Shown here piece after piece: positions 1 to 6,446 of a DNA stretch of 12,056 nt (positions within the stretch are counted from its first letter, which is position 1; the number at the start of each line of letters is the position of its first letter). The notes beneath the pieces were generated by a model. It searched no databases, was not told the origin of the DNA, and was given only the letters and a program-made list of their open reading frames with translations. The position numbers and the translations under genes are program-made. The stretch is from Gammaproteobacteria bacterium. GTDB taxonomy: Bacteria > Pseudomonadota > Gammaproteobacteria > SZUA-229. Location of the stretch: contig JARFQK010000403.1 of assembly GCA_029287815.1 (NCBI GenBank), positions 1-12,056 of the forward strand. The letters run 5' to 3'.

Positions 1-12
1 ATGACACAGGTC

Positions 13-49
13 TTTGTCCTACTCGGTTGTTGAGTAACTATAGGACAAA
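13..49. repeat. Imperfect hairpin (9-bp outer stem plus inner stem)
   Basis: TTTGTCCTA at 13-21 is the exact reverse complement of TAGGACAAA at 41-49. Within the loop, TACTC (20-24) can alternatively pair with GAGTA (32-36), closing a 7-nt loop. The structure lies outside any gene, about 40 bp beyond the larger palindrome at 90-160, and could be another REP-like unit or part of a terminator for a gene left of the window. No T-tract follows directly, so a terminator role is weak. Confidence 0.45.
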
Positions 50-89
50 ATAACGGTGCTTGGCATTTTACCCCACCGCCCAAAATCAA

Positions 90-160
90 TAAAAACAAGG
101 GGTCACACTCGTTGATCGTCTATTAATGCGACGATCAACGAGTCTGACCCCTTGATTTTA
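90..160 (-). repeat. REP-like long palindrome at the porin 3' end, probable terminator
   Basis: The arms 96-120 and 130-154 are 25 nt each and pair with a single mismatch (C106 opposite C144), around a 9-nt loop at 121-129. The A run at 91-94 and the T run at 156-159 extend the stem past one further mismatch (95/155). The outer edge of the right arm, 158-160, is the stop codon of the minus-strand porin gene. Read on the minus strand, the stem is followed by TTGTTTTTATT, so it has the shape of a factor-independent terminator. The core GGGGTCA(G/C)ACTCGTTGATCG resembles REP sequences mobilised by RAYT (IS200-like) transposases. That link is from memory, and no transposase is present here. Confidence 0.75.
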
Positions 161-1468
161 GAAATCCCAGCGTACACCGATCGTGAAGATATTTCCGAGC
201 TCGCCCCCGTCTTGAGTGGTTGTGCTGTCCACGCGCCATTCAGCGTATGCGAGGCGGTTGAAATCGTCTATCGAATAACGCAAACCGGCGACGCCGTAGA
301 GCAGTTCGTACTCGCCCGCCTGGATTTGATCTTTATCGGGAACAAGCCAGTTGTAGCCAGCCACCAACCAAAAACCCTTTATCAACCGCTGTCGCGCGTA
401 GAGTTCGGAGCCCCAACCTGAAAAATAGATGCCCTCGTCCGTTGCCTCGTGATTGAGCAAACGCGCTACGGCGAAGCCAATGTACCTTTGTTCGTCAAAC
501 CAGCGCGCACCCAACAAGAAAGCTTCGGCGTCGCCGCTGATGCCGGCGGCCTGAACCGCCGGATCATCCAGACCGTCGATCAGCGCCAGGTTGTAGGCGA
601 TACCCAGGGTGAAATCCGCTCTCGATTCGAGTACCGCACTCAAGCCGATCGTATTAGAGTAGTACGCACCATCTACCCCGGGGATGGGCTGATCCCTCTG
701 CAGTTGAATGTTCAAGTTGAAGGGTTTGACCCTGGATGTCTCCGGCAGGTAATCGACAAATACGCGTGTTTGCAGCACCTGATCCGCGCGGCCGGTACCG
801 GTCGCGCCGCCATCAGTTCCTGCATTGAACGTTCCGACTGCGCTGCTGCCCGCACTGTCAAACCGGTCAGTGAAGTTCGCAATCTTGTAATAGGTCGACC
901 AGGTCTTGCCATAGCTCGCAACCACGACGGGCGTCTCCACACCAACGGTATATAGACGAGGGAAGACGCTGTCACCCTGCTGGCCTTCACCGGCGCTACC
1001 CCCGGGGCTCAGCAACTGGTCGAGTTCGTCGAGCACGTTGAAACCCGCTTCCAGACGCCCATAGATCCATGCTTCGGGTGCGATATGCCACTCAGCGTCG
1101 AGCCCGGCACGCGAACCGGCATCGCCAAGAATCGAGCCAGCGTCCGTGGTTCGATAACGCAGGCGGATACTGCCATAGAAGTCCCACTTGAGCGGCTCAT
1201 CGACAACGAATTCCTCAGCCTCCTCGTCGCGCTTCAAGGTGGGCTCTTCCGCTTCAGACCTGACTTCTTCCTGAGCGGTCTGTTGAGTCGGCCCCGTCTC
1301 TAGCGTTGTTGTCGGGTCGGCTGCCTGGCCACCAGCATCTTCAGCCCCCTGCTTTACAACAGGTTTTTCCCGATCATCAGCTGCCGCACGAGCGCTACTG
1401 CCGGCATCGGTAAGCGTAGCCAGCACGCCCAGAAGAACTGCAAATACTGTATGCCATCGATGGCGCAT
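158..1468 (-). CDS. Outer-membrane porin-like beta-barrel protein
   Basis: This 436-residue protein is predicted to sit in the outer membrane as a channel; substrate unknown. Residues 1-29 form a Sec signal peptide (basic MRHRW start, hydrophobic core, Ala-rich cleavage site near SARAAA). Residues 30-90 are a Glu/Asp/Gln-rich, low-complexity segment predicted to be disordered. From about 95 (WDFYGSIRLRYR) the sequence alternates polar and hydrophobic residues in barrel-like strands with Gly/Asp turns, and it ends in FTIGVRWDF, the aromatic C-terminal strand recognised by the BAM machinery. The length fits general Gram-negative porins. The only plausible ATG is at 1468, with a weak Shine-Dalgarno. 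It is divergent from the barrel gene at 1630 and ends in the palindrome at 90-160. The acidic insert before the barrel is unusual. A phosphate-selective or alginate-export type channel cannot be excluded. Confidence 0.85.
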   Translation of the reverse strand: MRHRWHTVFAVLLGVLATLTDAGSSARAAADDREKPVVKQGAEDAGGQAADPTTTLETGPTQQTAQEEVRSEAEEPTLKRDEEAEEFVVDEPLKWDFYGSIRLRYRTTDAGSILGDAGSRAGLDAEWHIAPEAWIYGRLEAGFNVLDELDQLLSPGGSAGEGQQGDSVFPRLYTVGVETPVVVASYGKTWSTYYKIANFTDRFDSAGSSAVGTFNAGTDGGATGTGRADQVLQTRVFVDYLPETSRVKPFNLNIQLQRDQPIPGVDGAYYSNTIGLSAVLESRADFTLGIAYNLALIDGLDDPAVQAAGISGDAEAFLLGARWFDEQRYIGFAVARLLNHEATDEGIYFSGWGSELYARQRLIKGFWLVAGYNWLVPDKDQIQAGEYELLYGVAGLRYSIDDFNRLAYAEWRVDSTTTQDGGELGNIFTIGVRWDF

Positions 1469-1520
1469 TCAAGAACTCGGCTGTTTTCGCCCGATCACCA
1501 AAAACGCCATATCTTAACCT

Positions 1521-1579
1521 GCATTTCTCACCAGGATCACGGGAGCAGGCGCAGGACGGAGCCCGCATTTCTCGCCAGG
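1521..1579. repeat. 15-bp direct repeat in the divergent intergenic region
   Basis: GCATTTCTCACCAGG at 1521-1535 and GCATTTCTCGCCAGG at 1565-1579 differ at one base and start 44 bp apart. They lie in the 161-bp region between two divergent outer-membrane genes, one copy nearer each gene. They may be binding sites for a shared regulator or remnants of a dispersed repeat family. A TAGAAT at 1586-1591 just after the second copy is a possible -10 box for the plus-strand gene, but I could not place a good -35. Confidence 0.5.
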
Positions 1580-1629
1580 CGGCGTTAGAATACTCCGGTC
1601 TTCTTCGTTCCAGCATTGAGCCGTTCATC

Positions 1630-2805
1630 ATGAATCCGATATACAAACGCGTCTTAGCCATTGCCCTGATCATCGCATCCGGTCAGGCGGCGACAGCGGC
1701 GCTGCTGGACGATTTCATCGACCCGCGGGACGGTATGTTCGACGTCAGTCACTGGCTCGCCGAAAGAAAGGGGTTCTTTCCGATCCCCATCATCATCACC
1801 GAGCCCGCGGTCGGTTTTGGCCTTGGTGCCGGCCTGCTGTTCCTGCACGACCCGCTCGCCGGCAAAACCGAGGCGGGCGAGACTTTCGACCCCCAGAACA
1901 TCGACCAGAAAGGGCGCATCATTCCACCGAGCGTTTCGGGCCTGTTTGGTGGGTATACTGAAAACGACAGCTGGTTCGTCGGCGGTGCGCATCTGGGGAT
2001 CTGGAAAAATGATCGTATACGCTACACCGGTGCACTGGCGCAGGCATCGGTCAATCTGAAATTTTTCGGCCTGGACGGCGGCACCGGTCCATCGAGCAAC
2101 GGCTTCGGGTTCAACATCGAACCGACCATTCTTTTTCAGGAACTGAAATTCCGTCTCAAGGATTCCGACTTTTACGCCGGAATCAATTATCTGTTGCTCG
2201 ATTCCAGCGTCGAATTCGATCTTTCCGATTTGCTCCCGACCGAGATTCCGTCGCCAAAGTTCGACAGCCGATCGGCTTCGGTTTCATTGCTGCTCGACTA
2301 CGATAGCCGCGACACCTTGTTCACTCCGAGCAACGGGCTTTCGGCCGGGCTCAGAGCCTCGCTCTACCGCGAGGCCTTCGGCAGCGACGATGAGTTCGAA
2401 AAATACAAAGCCTACGCCAAGTTTTTCACCATGCTGACCGATACACTGGTTCTCGGTCTGCGCGGCGAGTTCGACACACTGGACGGCGAGGCTGCATTTT
2501 ACGAATACCCGTTCATCAATCTGCGCGGCATTCCGGCATTTCGCTACCAGGGCGAGACCGTCACGGTGGGTGAAGCTGAATTCCGCTGGAACTTTACCAC
2601 GCGCTGGAGCCTGATTCTGTTTGGCGGCGTTGGCAGAGCCCAGAGCATCGATGCGTTGACTCCCGCCGACGACACCGTATACACCAAAGGCATCGGCTTC
2701 CGCTATTTCATCGCCCGGCGTTTCGGCGCCCATGCCGGTGTCGACGTCGCCGAGGGTCCAGAAGATACGGCGGTCTACCTGACGTTCGGCCAAGCCTGGT
2801 ACTGA
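1630..2805 (+). CDS. BamA/TamA (D15, bacterial surface antigen) family barrel protein without POTRA domains
   Basis: This 391-residue outer-membrane protein resembles the stand-alone barrel members of the Omp85/D15 superfamily. Residues 1-23 are a signal peptide (basic NPIYKR, hydrophobic ALIIAS core, cleavage near ATA). The mature N-terminus carries the characteristic segment FFPIPIIITEPAVGFGLGAG (49-68). Barrel strands follow, including the DYDSRDTLFTPSNGLSAGL signature typical of D15 barrels (about residues 225-243), and the chain ends in an aromatic residue (FGQAWY). At this length there is no room for the periplasmic POTRA repeats of BamA or TamA, so a role in general outer-membrane protein insertion is unlikely; its true function is unknown. 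The start at 1630 directly precedes the signal peptide, although its Shine-Dalgarno is weak. It is monocistronic in view. Confidence 0.88.
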   Translation: MNPIYKRVLAIALIIASGQAATAALLDDFIDPRDGMFDVSHWLAERKGFFPIPIIITEPAVGFGLGAGLLFLHDPLAGKTEAGETFDPQNIDQKGRIIPPSVSGLFGGYTENDSWFVGGAHLGIWKNDRIRYTGALAQASVNLKFFGLDGGTGPSSNGFGFNIEPTILFQELKFRLKDSDFYAGINYLLLDSSVEFDLSDLLPTEIPSPKFDSRSASVSLLLDYDSRDTLFTPSNGLSAGLRASLYREAFGSDDEFEKYKAYAKFFTMLTDTLVLGLRGEFDTLDGEAAFYEYPFINLRGIPAFRYQGETVTVGEAEFRWNFTTRWSLILFGGVGRAQSIDALTPADDTVYTKGIGFRYFIARRFGAHAGVDVAEGPEDTAVYLTFGQAWY

Positions 2806-2901
2806 TGACATGCCGCACAGGTCTGATTCGTCCGTGAGCAGAAAACGTCAGAAACGCGATGGTTGCGTTACTCATTGAAAAATGCGACGCCGTGCGATTC
2901 A

Positions 2902-3021
2902 GTCCGCAGATTAACGCAGATTAACGCGAATGTTTCTTTGTTCTTACACCGCGCATTGAAACCGGATCGAACCCCGCAAACCCATGCATACATCTGTGTC
3001 TATCTGTGTTCATCTGCGGAC
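2902..3021. repeat. 120-bp fold-back element with 10-nt tandem units in its arms
   Basis: The termini GTCCGCAGA (2902-2910) and TCTGCGGAC (3013-3021) are perfect inverted repeats. The left arm continues as two CGCAGATTAA units followed by CGCGAATG. The right arm consists of three ATCTG-type units at a 10-nt pitch (2992-3021). The arms are imperfectly complementary along about 30 nt and enclose about 60 nt of unrelated DNA. Sequences of this flavour (cgcagattaacgcagat / catctgtgttcatctgcgg) recur in the intergenic DNA of many unrelated bacteria, which is known to me from memory. The open frame across it translates low-quality Cys/Leu-rich peptide and is not a gene. Confidence 0.7.
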
Positions 3022-3080
3022 CAAATTAACACGCAAGCGCATAACGTTACGGAGCACGGAACGAGGCAAATGTTTCATCT

Positions 3081-3183
3081 ACCACAGAGACGCGGAGACG
3101 CGGAGAATGCTTTTTGTTTTGAATGCAAAATATTGATCGAAGAAACGGAAATAGCAGGCTCTGCGCCTCCGTGCCTCTGCGGT
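3081..3183. repeat. 103-bp fold-back element with 8-nt tandem units in its arms
   Basis: The left arm (3081-3110) reads ACCACAGAGACGCGGAGACG and continues CGGAGAATGC, a GAGACGCG unit repeated at an 8-nt pitch. The right arm (3158-3183) holds CTCTGCGC, CTCCGTGC and CTCTGCGG, also at an 8-nt pitch, and is the imperfect reverse complement of the left arm. The core between the arms is AT-rich. It sits 60 bp from the 10-nt-unit element at 2902-3021 and has the same architecture, so the two look like members of one class of repeat that differ in period. No coding role is supported. Confidence 0.7.
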
Positions 3184-3248
3184 TAATCAAGATTGCATAG
3201 CATGCGAAGGCACATCAAAGAAAGACTAAAGTGTAAAGTAATGACGGC

Positions 3249-3284
3249 GTCGATCAGGTAGAGCGGTGGATAGTCCTGATCGAC
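3249..3284 (-). terminator. Stem-loop immediately after the STAS-like gene
   Basis: GTCGATCAGG (3249-3258) and CCTGATCGAC (3275-3284) form a perfect 10-bp inverted repeat with a 16-nt loop. It begins one base beyond the minus-strand stop codon at 3286-3288. No U-tract follows on the minus strand, so it is better described as a 3'-end hairpin that may stabilise the transcript or act as a weak terminator. Confidence 0.5.
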
Positions 3285-3285
3285 A

Positions 3286-3693
3286 TTAGCCAAATTTGTC
3301 CGGATCCGGATTTTCGCAACCCAACCAGGCGAAAGCACTGTGCAGATCCTCGCACATTTCCACTTCGCGCTCGGCGTCTTTCGACAACGACTGGTACAGC
3401 TGCGCGAGCTTGGTGTTGAAAGGCTCCACCGCAACAATCGCGGTTCTGAAACGTCCTCTCGCCTGCCCCAAACCGGTGCTGACTTCCATGATCCGACGAA
3501 CGTCATGTTCATCGACGGTTACAGAGTCGATGTCTTCGGCATACACGACCTGATCATAATCGGACTTGACCTCGCCGATATTATGACTGTCGATCAGCCA
3601 GAACACATGATCGAAGATCTCCTGGCTGTGCACTCTGCCGCTGATCCTGGTCACGATCAGCTGTCCCTTGTTGTAGACCCAGCGTTCAATCAT
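3286..3693 (-). CDS. STAS/SpoIIAA-like small cytoplasmic protein
   Basis: This 135-residue soluble protein has no signal peptide or membrane segment. The pattern GQLIVTRISGRVHSQEIFDH (about 9-28), a central Asp-rich strand region (VVYAEDIDSVTVDEHDVRRI), FRTAIVAVE (about 82-90) and the terminal EDLHSAFAWLG resembles the STAS-like/SpoIIAA-like family. In that family an alternating alpha/beta fold ends in an xxEAxxWL motif, and members are regulatory or lipid-binding with mostly unassigned roles. The start is supported by AGGG about 8 nt upstream. The gene lies 19 nt downstream of the transglutaminase-like gene on the same strand and is probably co-transcribed with it. A stem-loop follows its stop codon. 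The family assignment rests on pattern only. Confidence 0.75.
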   Translation of the reverse strand: MIERWVYNKGQLIVTRISGRVHSQEIFDHVFWLIDSHNIGEVKSDYDQVVYAEDIDSVTVDEHDVRRIMEVSTGLGQARGRFRTAIVAVEPFNTKLAQLYQSLSKDAEREVEMCEDLHSAFAWLGCENPDPDKFG

Positions 3694-3712
3694 GGTACTG
3701 ATCCCTGTACGA

Positions 3713-5149
3713 TCACCTGACCGGTATCACGCCTGGCTTCATGTGTTCATATCCCGGCATTGCCATGCCCGCCATAGCATTGATATACGTCGGATCGGTC
3801 ACCAAAAACTTTTTGCCGTTGTAGATCACGTGCTCGCCAGCCACGTCCTGGTCCAGATGCACCGCCGCCGCGACATGTCCCGGGTAATTCAAGCCGATCA
3901 CGTCCAACCCGAGCAGCCGGGACACGAGCCAGGTAAAAAGCACAGACCGATCCTCGCAATCCGAATAAGGATAATAAATCGTTTCCTCCGGGAAAAGCGA
4001 GTTCTCTGCGCCAAATTGCTGTTCGTCGGTCTGGTATTGCCATGCGCTCTGCACGAAGCGGAGCAGAAAGTTCACCGCATCCACCTCTTCCATGTCATCC
4101 ACGATGGCTGCCAACTGCTGCAACAATGGCGATTCGGCCACCTCGCCAACTTCCGATTTGAAATAAAGCTCGAGATCGAGCTGAGGATAAGTGTTCAGAT
4201 AATCGACACGCGACGGTTGATAACTCGCTTCGATAACGTAGCGCTTGCCGCCATAGTCAAATGACAGGTCACGTTTATGGGCGTCATTGCCCCTGGCCGC
4301 CCGGGTGCGAATCACCATGTCCAGTTTTTTGACCGCACCGGGATACTGACCATCATAGGTATAGACCTGGCCGGGTCGATGGCGGCTACCGTCGAAGCTG
4401 ACCGCATAATAGCGCTCCTTGCCAAAGGTAAAATAGGTCACGTCGTACATGCGCTGCACAGCAGCCAACAGCAAATAGACACGGTCTTCGCTGTACGCGA
4501 TGCGGCTGTCATAGCCGGCTTTGGACAACATGAACCAGCAGAACAGCGCCTGGTTGTTCTTCGACAAAGGATGTATCTTCATCGCTAAACGATGGACCAG
4601 CAGCGCGTAACCCCAATCATCGAGTCGTAATGCCTTCGCCTGTGCATCCAGCTGCTGGATCAAGGCCTGATAATCCGTTTTGCTCTGCGCTGACCAGAAG
4701 TTGCTCACCGCGGTCTTGGTCACTCGGCCTGGTGGTGCTCGCTGGAACGCCGGGTCATAATAAAACGTGATCAGCGTGCCAAAATAATCGACTTCTGTGC
4801 TCACGCCAGGTCGTGGTTTTGGTATCACTGGCGCCGGTGTTTCTGGCCCTCTGGGTTGCGGTTTTACGCTTGGTGGAGCGATGGTTTCGGTTGGTTGCGC
4901 AGCCTGCGGCGTTGCAATCGGTGCCACGACAGGCTTTGGGTTCCGGTCGCGCACCACGCCCTGCTCGAGTTCTATCGCGCGCCAGTGTTGTTCCAAAAAT
5001 GCGGCAAACGCCTTATCGCGTTCGTCCTTGTATTGCTGAAACGATTCCAGCTGCTGATGCTTCCATTTTTCGAATTCGCTGCCCGACTCCGCCGGCGCGC
5101 ACGCCAACAAAATGCATAGCGCTGGCAAGACAACGCGCTTACTGTTCAT
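3713..5149 (-). CDS. Transglutaminase-like putative lipoprotein with an N-terminal helical region
   Basis: This 478-residue protein is probably an exported lipoprotein: the hydrophobic signal ends LLAC with Cys17, a slightly atypical lipobox. Residues 24-63 are a charged amphipathic helix rich in Lys, Gln and Phe (FEKWKHQQLESFQQYKDERD), reminiscent of the DUF3393 region at the N-terminus of MltC-type murein enzymes. Residues 70-115 are a Pro-rich linker. The C-terminal part carries a transglutaminase/papain-like triad in the expected order: Cys398 in SDCEDRS, His425 in YPGHVAAA and Asp452 in VTDPTY. The likely activity is peptide-bond hydrolysis or transfer in the periplasm, possibly on cell-wall or lipoprotein substrates (inference). 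An AGGG precedes the ATG by 6 nt. It follows the LPP20-like gene, but a strong terminator lies between them, so it probably has its own promoter. The STAS-like gene follows at 19 nt. Confidence 0.8.
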   Translation of the reverse strand: MNSKRVVLPALCILLACAPAESGSEFEKWKHQQLESFQQYKDERDKAFAAFLEQHWRAIELEQGVVRDRNPKPVVAPIATPQAAQPTETIAPPSVKPQPRGPETPAPVIPKPRPGVSTEVDYFGTLITFYYDPAFQRAPPGRVTKTAVSNFWSAQSKTDYQALIQQLDAQAKALRLDDWGYALLVHRLAMKIHPLSKNNQALFCWFMLSKAGYDSRIAYSEDRVYLLLAAVQRMYDVTYFTFGKERYYAVSFDGSRHRPGQVYTYDGQYPGAVKKLDMVIRTRAARGNDAHKRDLSFDYGGKRYVIEASYQPSRVDYLNTYPQLDLELYFKSEVGEVAESPLLQQLAAIVDDMEEVDAVNFLLRFVQSAWQYQTDEQQFGAENSLFPEETIYYPYSDCEDRSVLFTWLVSRLLGLDVIGLNYPGHVAAAVHLDQDVAGEHVIYNGKKFLVTDPTYINAMAGMAMPGYEHMKPGVIPVR

Positions 5150-5254
5150 ACCTCGCCCTGTTCTGTAGCCGATGCATTGACGCAGAATTCATGCGCGGCT
5201 GAAGCCGCTCCAACGAAACACCAGCCCGTATTTTTCTCCAGGTTCACCGCGAAA

Positions 5255-5290
5255 AAAGCCGGCAGCCGGGACGTCCCGGCTGCCGGCTTT
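5255..5290 (-). terminator. Perfect 36-bp GC-rich palindrome followed by a T-tract: rho-independent terminator
   Basis: The two 18-nt halves, 5255-5272 and 5273-5290, are exact reverse complements centred on GACGTC, with no mismatch. On the minus strand the stem is followed by TTT and then CGCGG, giving six Ts in a row counting the last stem bases. It starts 24 bp after the stop of the LPP20-like gene and separates it from the next minus-strand gene. The exact symmetry with no unpaired loop is unusual; the central bases must open to form a hairpin loop in RNA. Confidence 0.88.
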
Positions 5291-5314
5291 GGATTCTGCT
5301 GCGCCGACCCTTAG

Positions 5315-5899
5315 TTACTGATTCATATCAGCAATCGACGCCGCCAGTTCATCCTGCGCTTGCTGCGCTTTGAACTGCTGCCACAATGCGGCATCGTTGC
5401 GCATGCTCGTCCGCAGTGCCTTTTGCGTGGCTTCAGCGGTTGCGTTTTCATCCATACCGAGCAGCACGTAGAGGTCGCCGTTGGGGCTGTTGGCGATCTT
5501 GTATATCTTAGTTCCCAACAGTGACTGCTCGGTGATCTGCTTGGTCACGGAGGTGTTCACCTTATCCACCGTCTCCGTATCGGCGGCTCCCGTGGTCTCT
5601 GCATATTGCTTGACCATGTTGTTCACGTGAACCTGCATTCTTTGCGCCAGTTGCACACGCGCATCCGTCGCGGCCATATTCTTCATGAAACTGTAGCCGG
5701 CGGCTGACTTTTCGGCTACGCCCACTGCATGAACAGCCAAGCCGTCGACCGGCTGGTCGCAGACCCAGAACGGTGCCTCTTCATCGGGGGCATCAGGGAA
5801 AACGCACTCGGTTATTTCGGTGATCGTATTGTCCTTGGCGCAGGATGTTACGATCATCGCTACCGTGATCAGTCCGAAAAATTTCAATATTGTTGGCAT
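5315..5899 (-). CDS. LPP20-family lipoprotein
   Basis: This 194-residue protein is probably anchored to the outer membrane by a lipid. Residues 1-19 form a lipoprotein signal peptide, and the lipobox VTSC places the acylated Cys at position 20. APFWVCDQPVDGLAVHAVGV (42-61), followed by the Ala-rich helix with ATDARVQLAQRMQVHVNNMV (77-96), is the typical LPP20 core. Residues 131-149 (IYKIANSPNGDLYVLLGMD) form the strand pair that closes it, and a Gln/Ala-rich helix ends the chain. The family's role is unclear; members are surface lipoproteins. A start at 5899 is preferred over 6001 for two reasons: an excellent AGGAG lies 7 nt upstream, and the sigma70 promoter (5973-6001) overlaps the longer frame. 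A perfect terminator follows the stop codon. Confidence 0.85.
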   Translation of the reverse strand: MPTILKFFGLITVAMIVTSCAKDNTITEITECVFPDAPDEEAPFWVCDQPVDGLAVHAVGVAEKSAAGYSFMKNMAATDARVQLAQRMQVHVNNMVKQYAETTGAADTETVDKVNTSVTKQITEQSLLGTKIYKIANSPNGDLYVLLGMDENATAEATQKALRTSMRNDAALWQQFKAQQAQDELAASIADMNQ

Positions 5900-5972
5900 T
5901 ACTACTCTCCTCACTGGAACCGAGTGATCATCGCCGAGCCAATCCCCGCCGTTCACGCCCATTGCTTCTACC

Positions 5973-6001
5973 TGTATAGACAAGTGTACACCCGTTTTCA
6001 A
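5973..6001 (-). promoter_or_regulatory. Sigma70-type promoter for the LPP20-like gene
   Basis: On the minus strand a -35 box TTGAAA (6001-5996) and a -10 box TATACA (5978-5973) are separated by exactly 17 bp. The predicted transcription start near 5966 gives a leader of about 67 nt to the ATG at 5899. An 8-bp palindrome GTGTACAC (5984-5991) sits in the spacer and could be an operator half or full site. The prediction is by consensus match only. Confidence 0.75.
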
Positions 6002-6054
6002 TGGCTCGTGCCAATTTGACCGCAGCTTGCAAAATTATTGCCTAAAACAGGGTC

Positions 6055-6091
6055 TTTTTGTGAAGTTTCGAGCATTTTTGTGAGGTATTTC
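6055..6091. repeat. Two direct repeats 20 bp apart upstream of the LPP20 promoter
   Basis: TTTTTGTGAAGTTTC (6055-6069) and TTTTTGTGAGGTATTTC (6075-6091) share TTTTTGTGA exactly and a similar tail. On the minus strand both read GAAA...TCACAAAAA. The 20-bp pitch is close to two helical turns, as expected for paired protein-binding sites on one DNA face. They lie about 90-125 bp upstream of the predicted transcription start of the minus-strand promoter. No regulator is encoded nearby. Confidence 0.45.
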
Positions 6092-6130
6092 AAATAACAG
6101 ACCAGACGGCAGCATAGCTCAATTTACCGC

Positions 6131-6310
6131 CCTAGCCCAAATGGCACTTACTTAACAGCTATCGTCGGGCAATCGACCCGCCGACACGGGTTACTTCTTC
6201 CGGAAAACGCCGTGAATACGTCCATGTAGGCTCGACGGCGGCTTCCCTGCCGCCGACATTTCCTCCAGAAGCAACCCGTATCGGCTTAAGTAAGTGCCAT
6301 TCGGGTTAGC
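6131..6310. mobile_element. 180-bp MITE-like palindromic element, no transposase
   Basis: The outer arms 6131-6155 and 6286-6310 match as inverted repeats at 22 of 25 positions, including a perfect 16-bp core AATGGCACTTACTTAA (6140-6155) against its complement at 6286-6301. A second inverted pair lies inside: 6181-6197 (CCGACACGGGTTACTTC) against 6268-6284, offset by 24 bp. At the centre a hairpin CGGCGGC (6236-6242) / GCCGCCG (6249-6255) closes a 6-nt loop. No open frame of note is inside and I see no clear target-site duplication. The nested fold-back design fits a miniature element mobilised in trans. It lies between two divergent genes, and the open frame of the plus-strand gene runs into it only by chance. 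Confidence 0.72.
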
Positions 6311-6446
6311 CCGATTCTTCCGACACCGATACTACCATCCTGACCTCGGCTCCGCCGGCGGTCACAGCTCTTTTTGCTCCAATCTTTTACACAAGCGATC
6401 TGTTGTGCCTAAAATCACTGGTGAATCCTGTAATGGCTCCTTGTTG

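Noticed and set aside
13..49. Integron attC site
   Set aside because: The hairpin lacks the paired RYYYAAC/GTTRRRY core sites and no integrase or cassette gene is visible.
449..955. 168-residue plus-strand open frame
   Set aside because: It is antisense within the porin gene; the minus-strand frame has a signal peptide and barrel C-terminus, this one has nothing recognisable.
3081..3183. CRISPR-like array
   Set aside because: The repeat units are only 8 nt, directly abutting, without spacers, and arranged as inverted arms.
2863..3186. 107-residue plus-strand open frame
   Set aside because: It spans both fold-back repeats, and its peptide is a translation of their short tandem units with no domain, signal or Shine-Dalgarno.
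3692..4264. 190-residue plus-strand open frame
   Set aside because: It is antisense to the catalytic region of the transglutaminase-like gene, whose Cys/His/Asp motifs settle the strand.
5900..6001. 34-codon N-terminal extension of the LPP20-like gene
   Set aside because: The predicted promoter overlaps it, and the AGGAG with lipoprotein signal peptide points to the start at 5899.
6294..6446. 51-codon N-terminal extension of the thioredoxin-fusion gene
   Set aside because: It begins inside the palindromic element, and the signal peptide only starts at the ATG at 6447.
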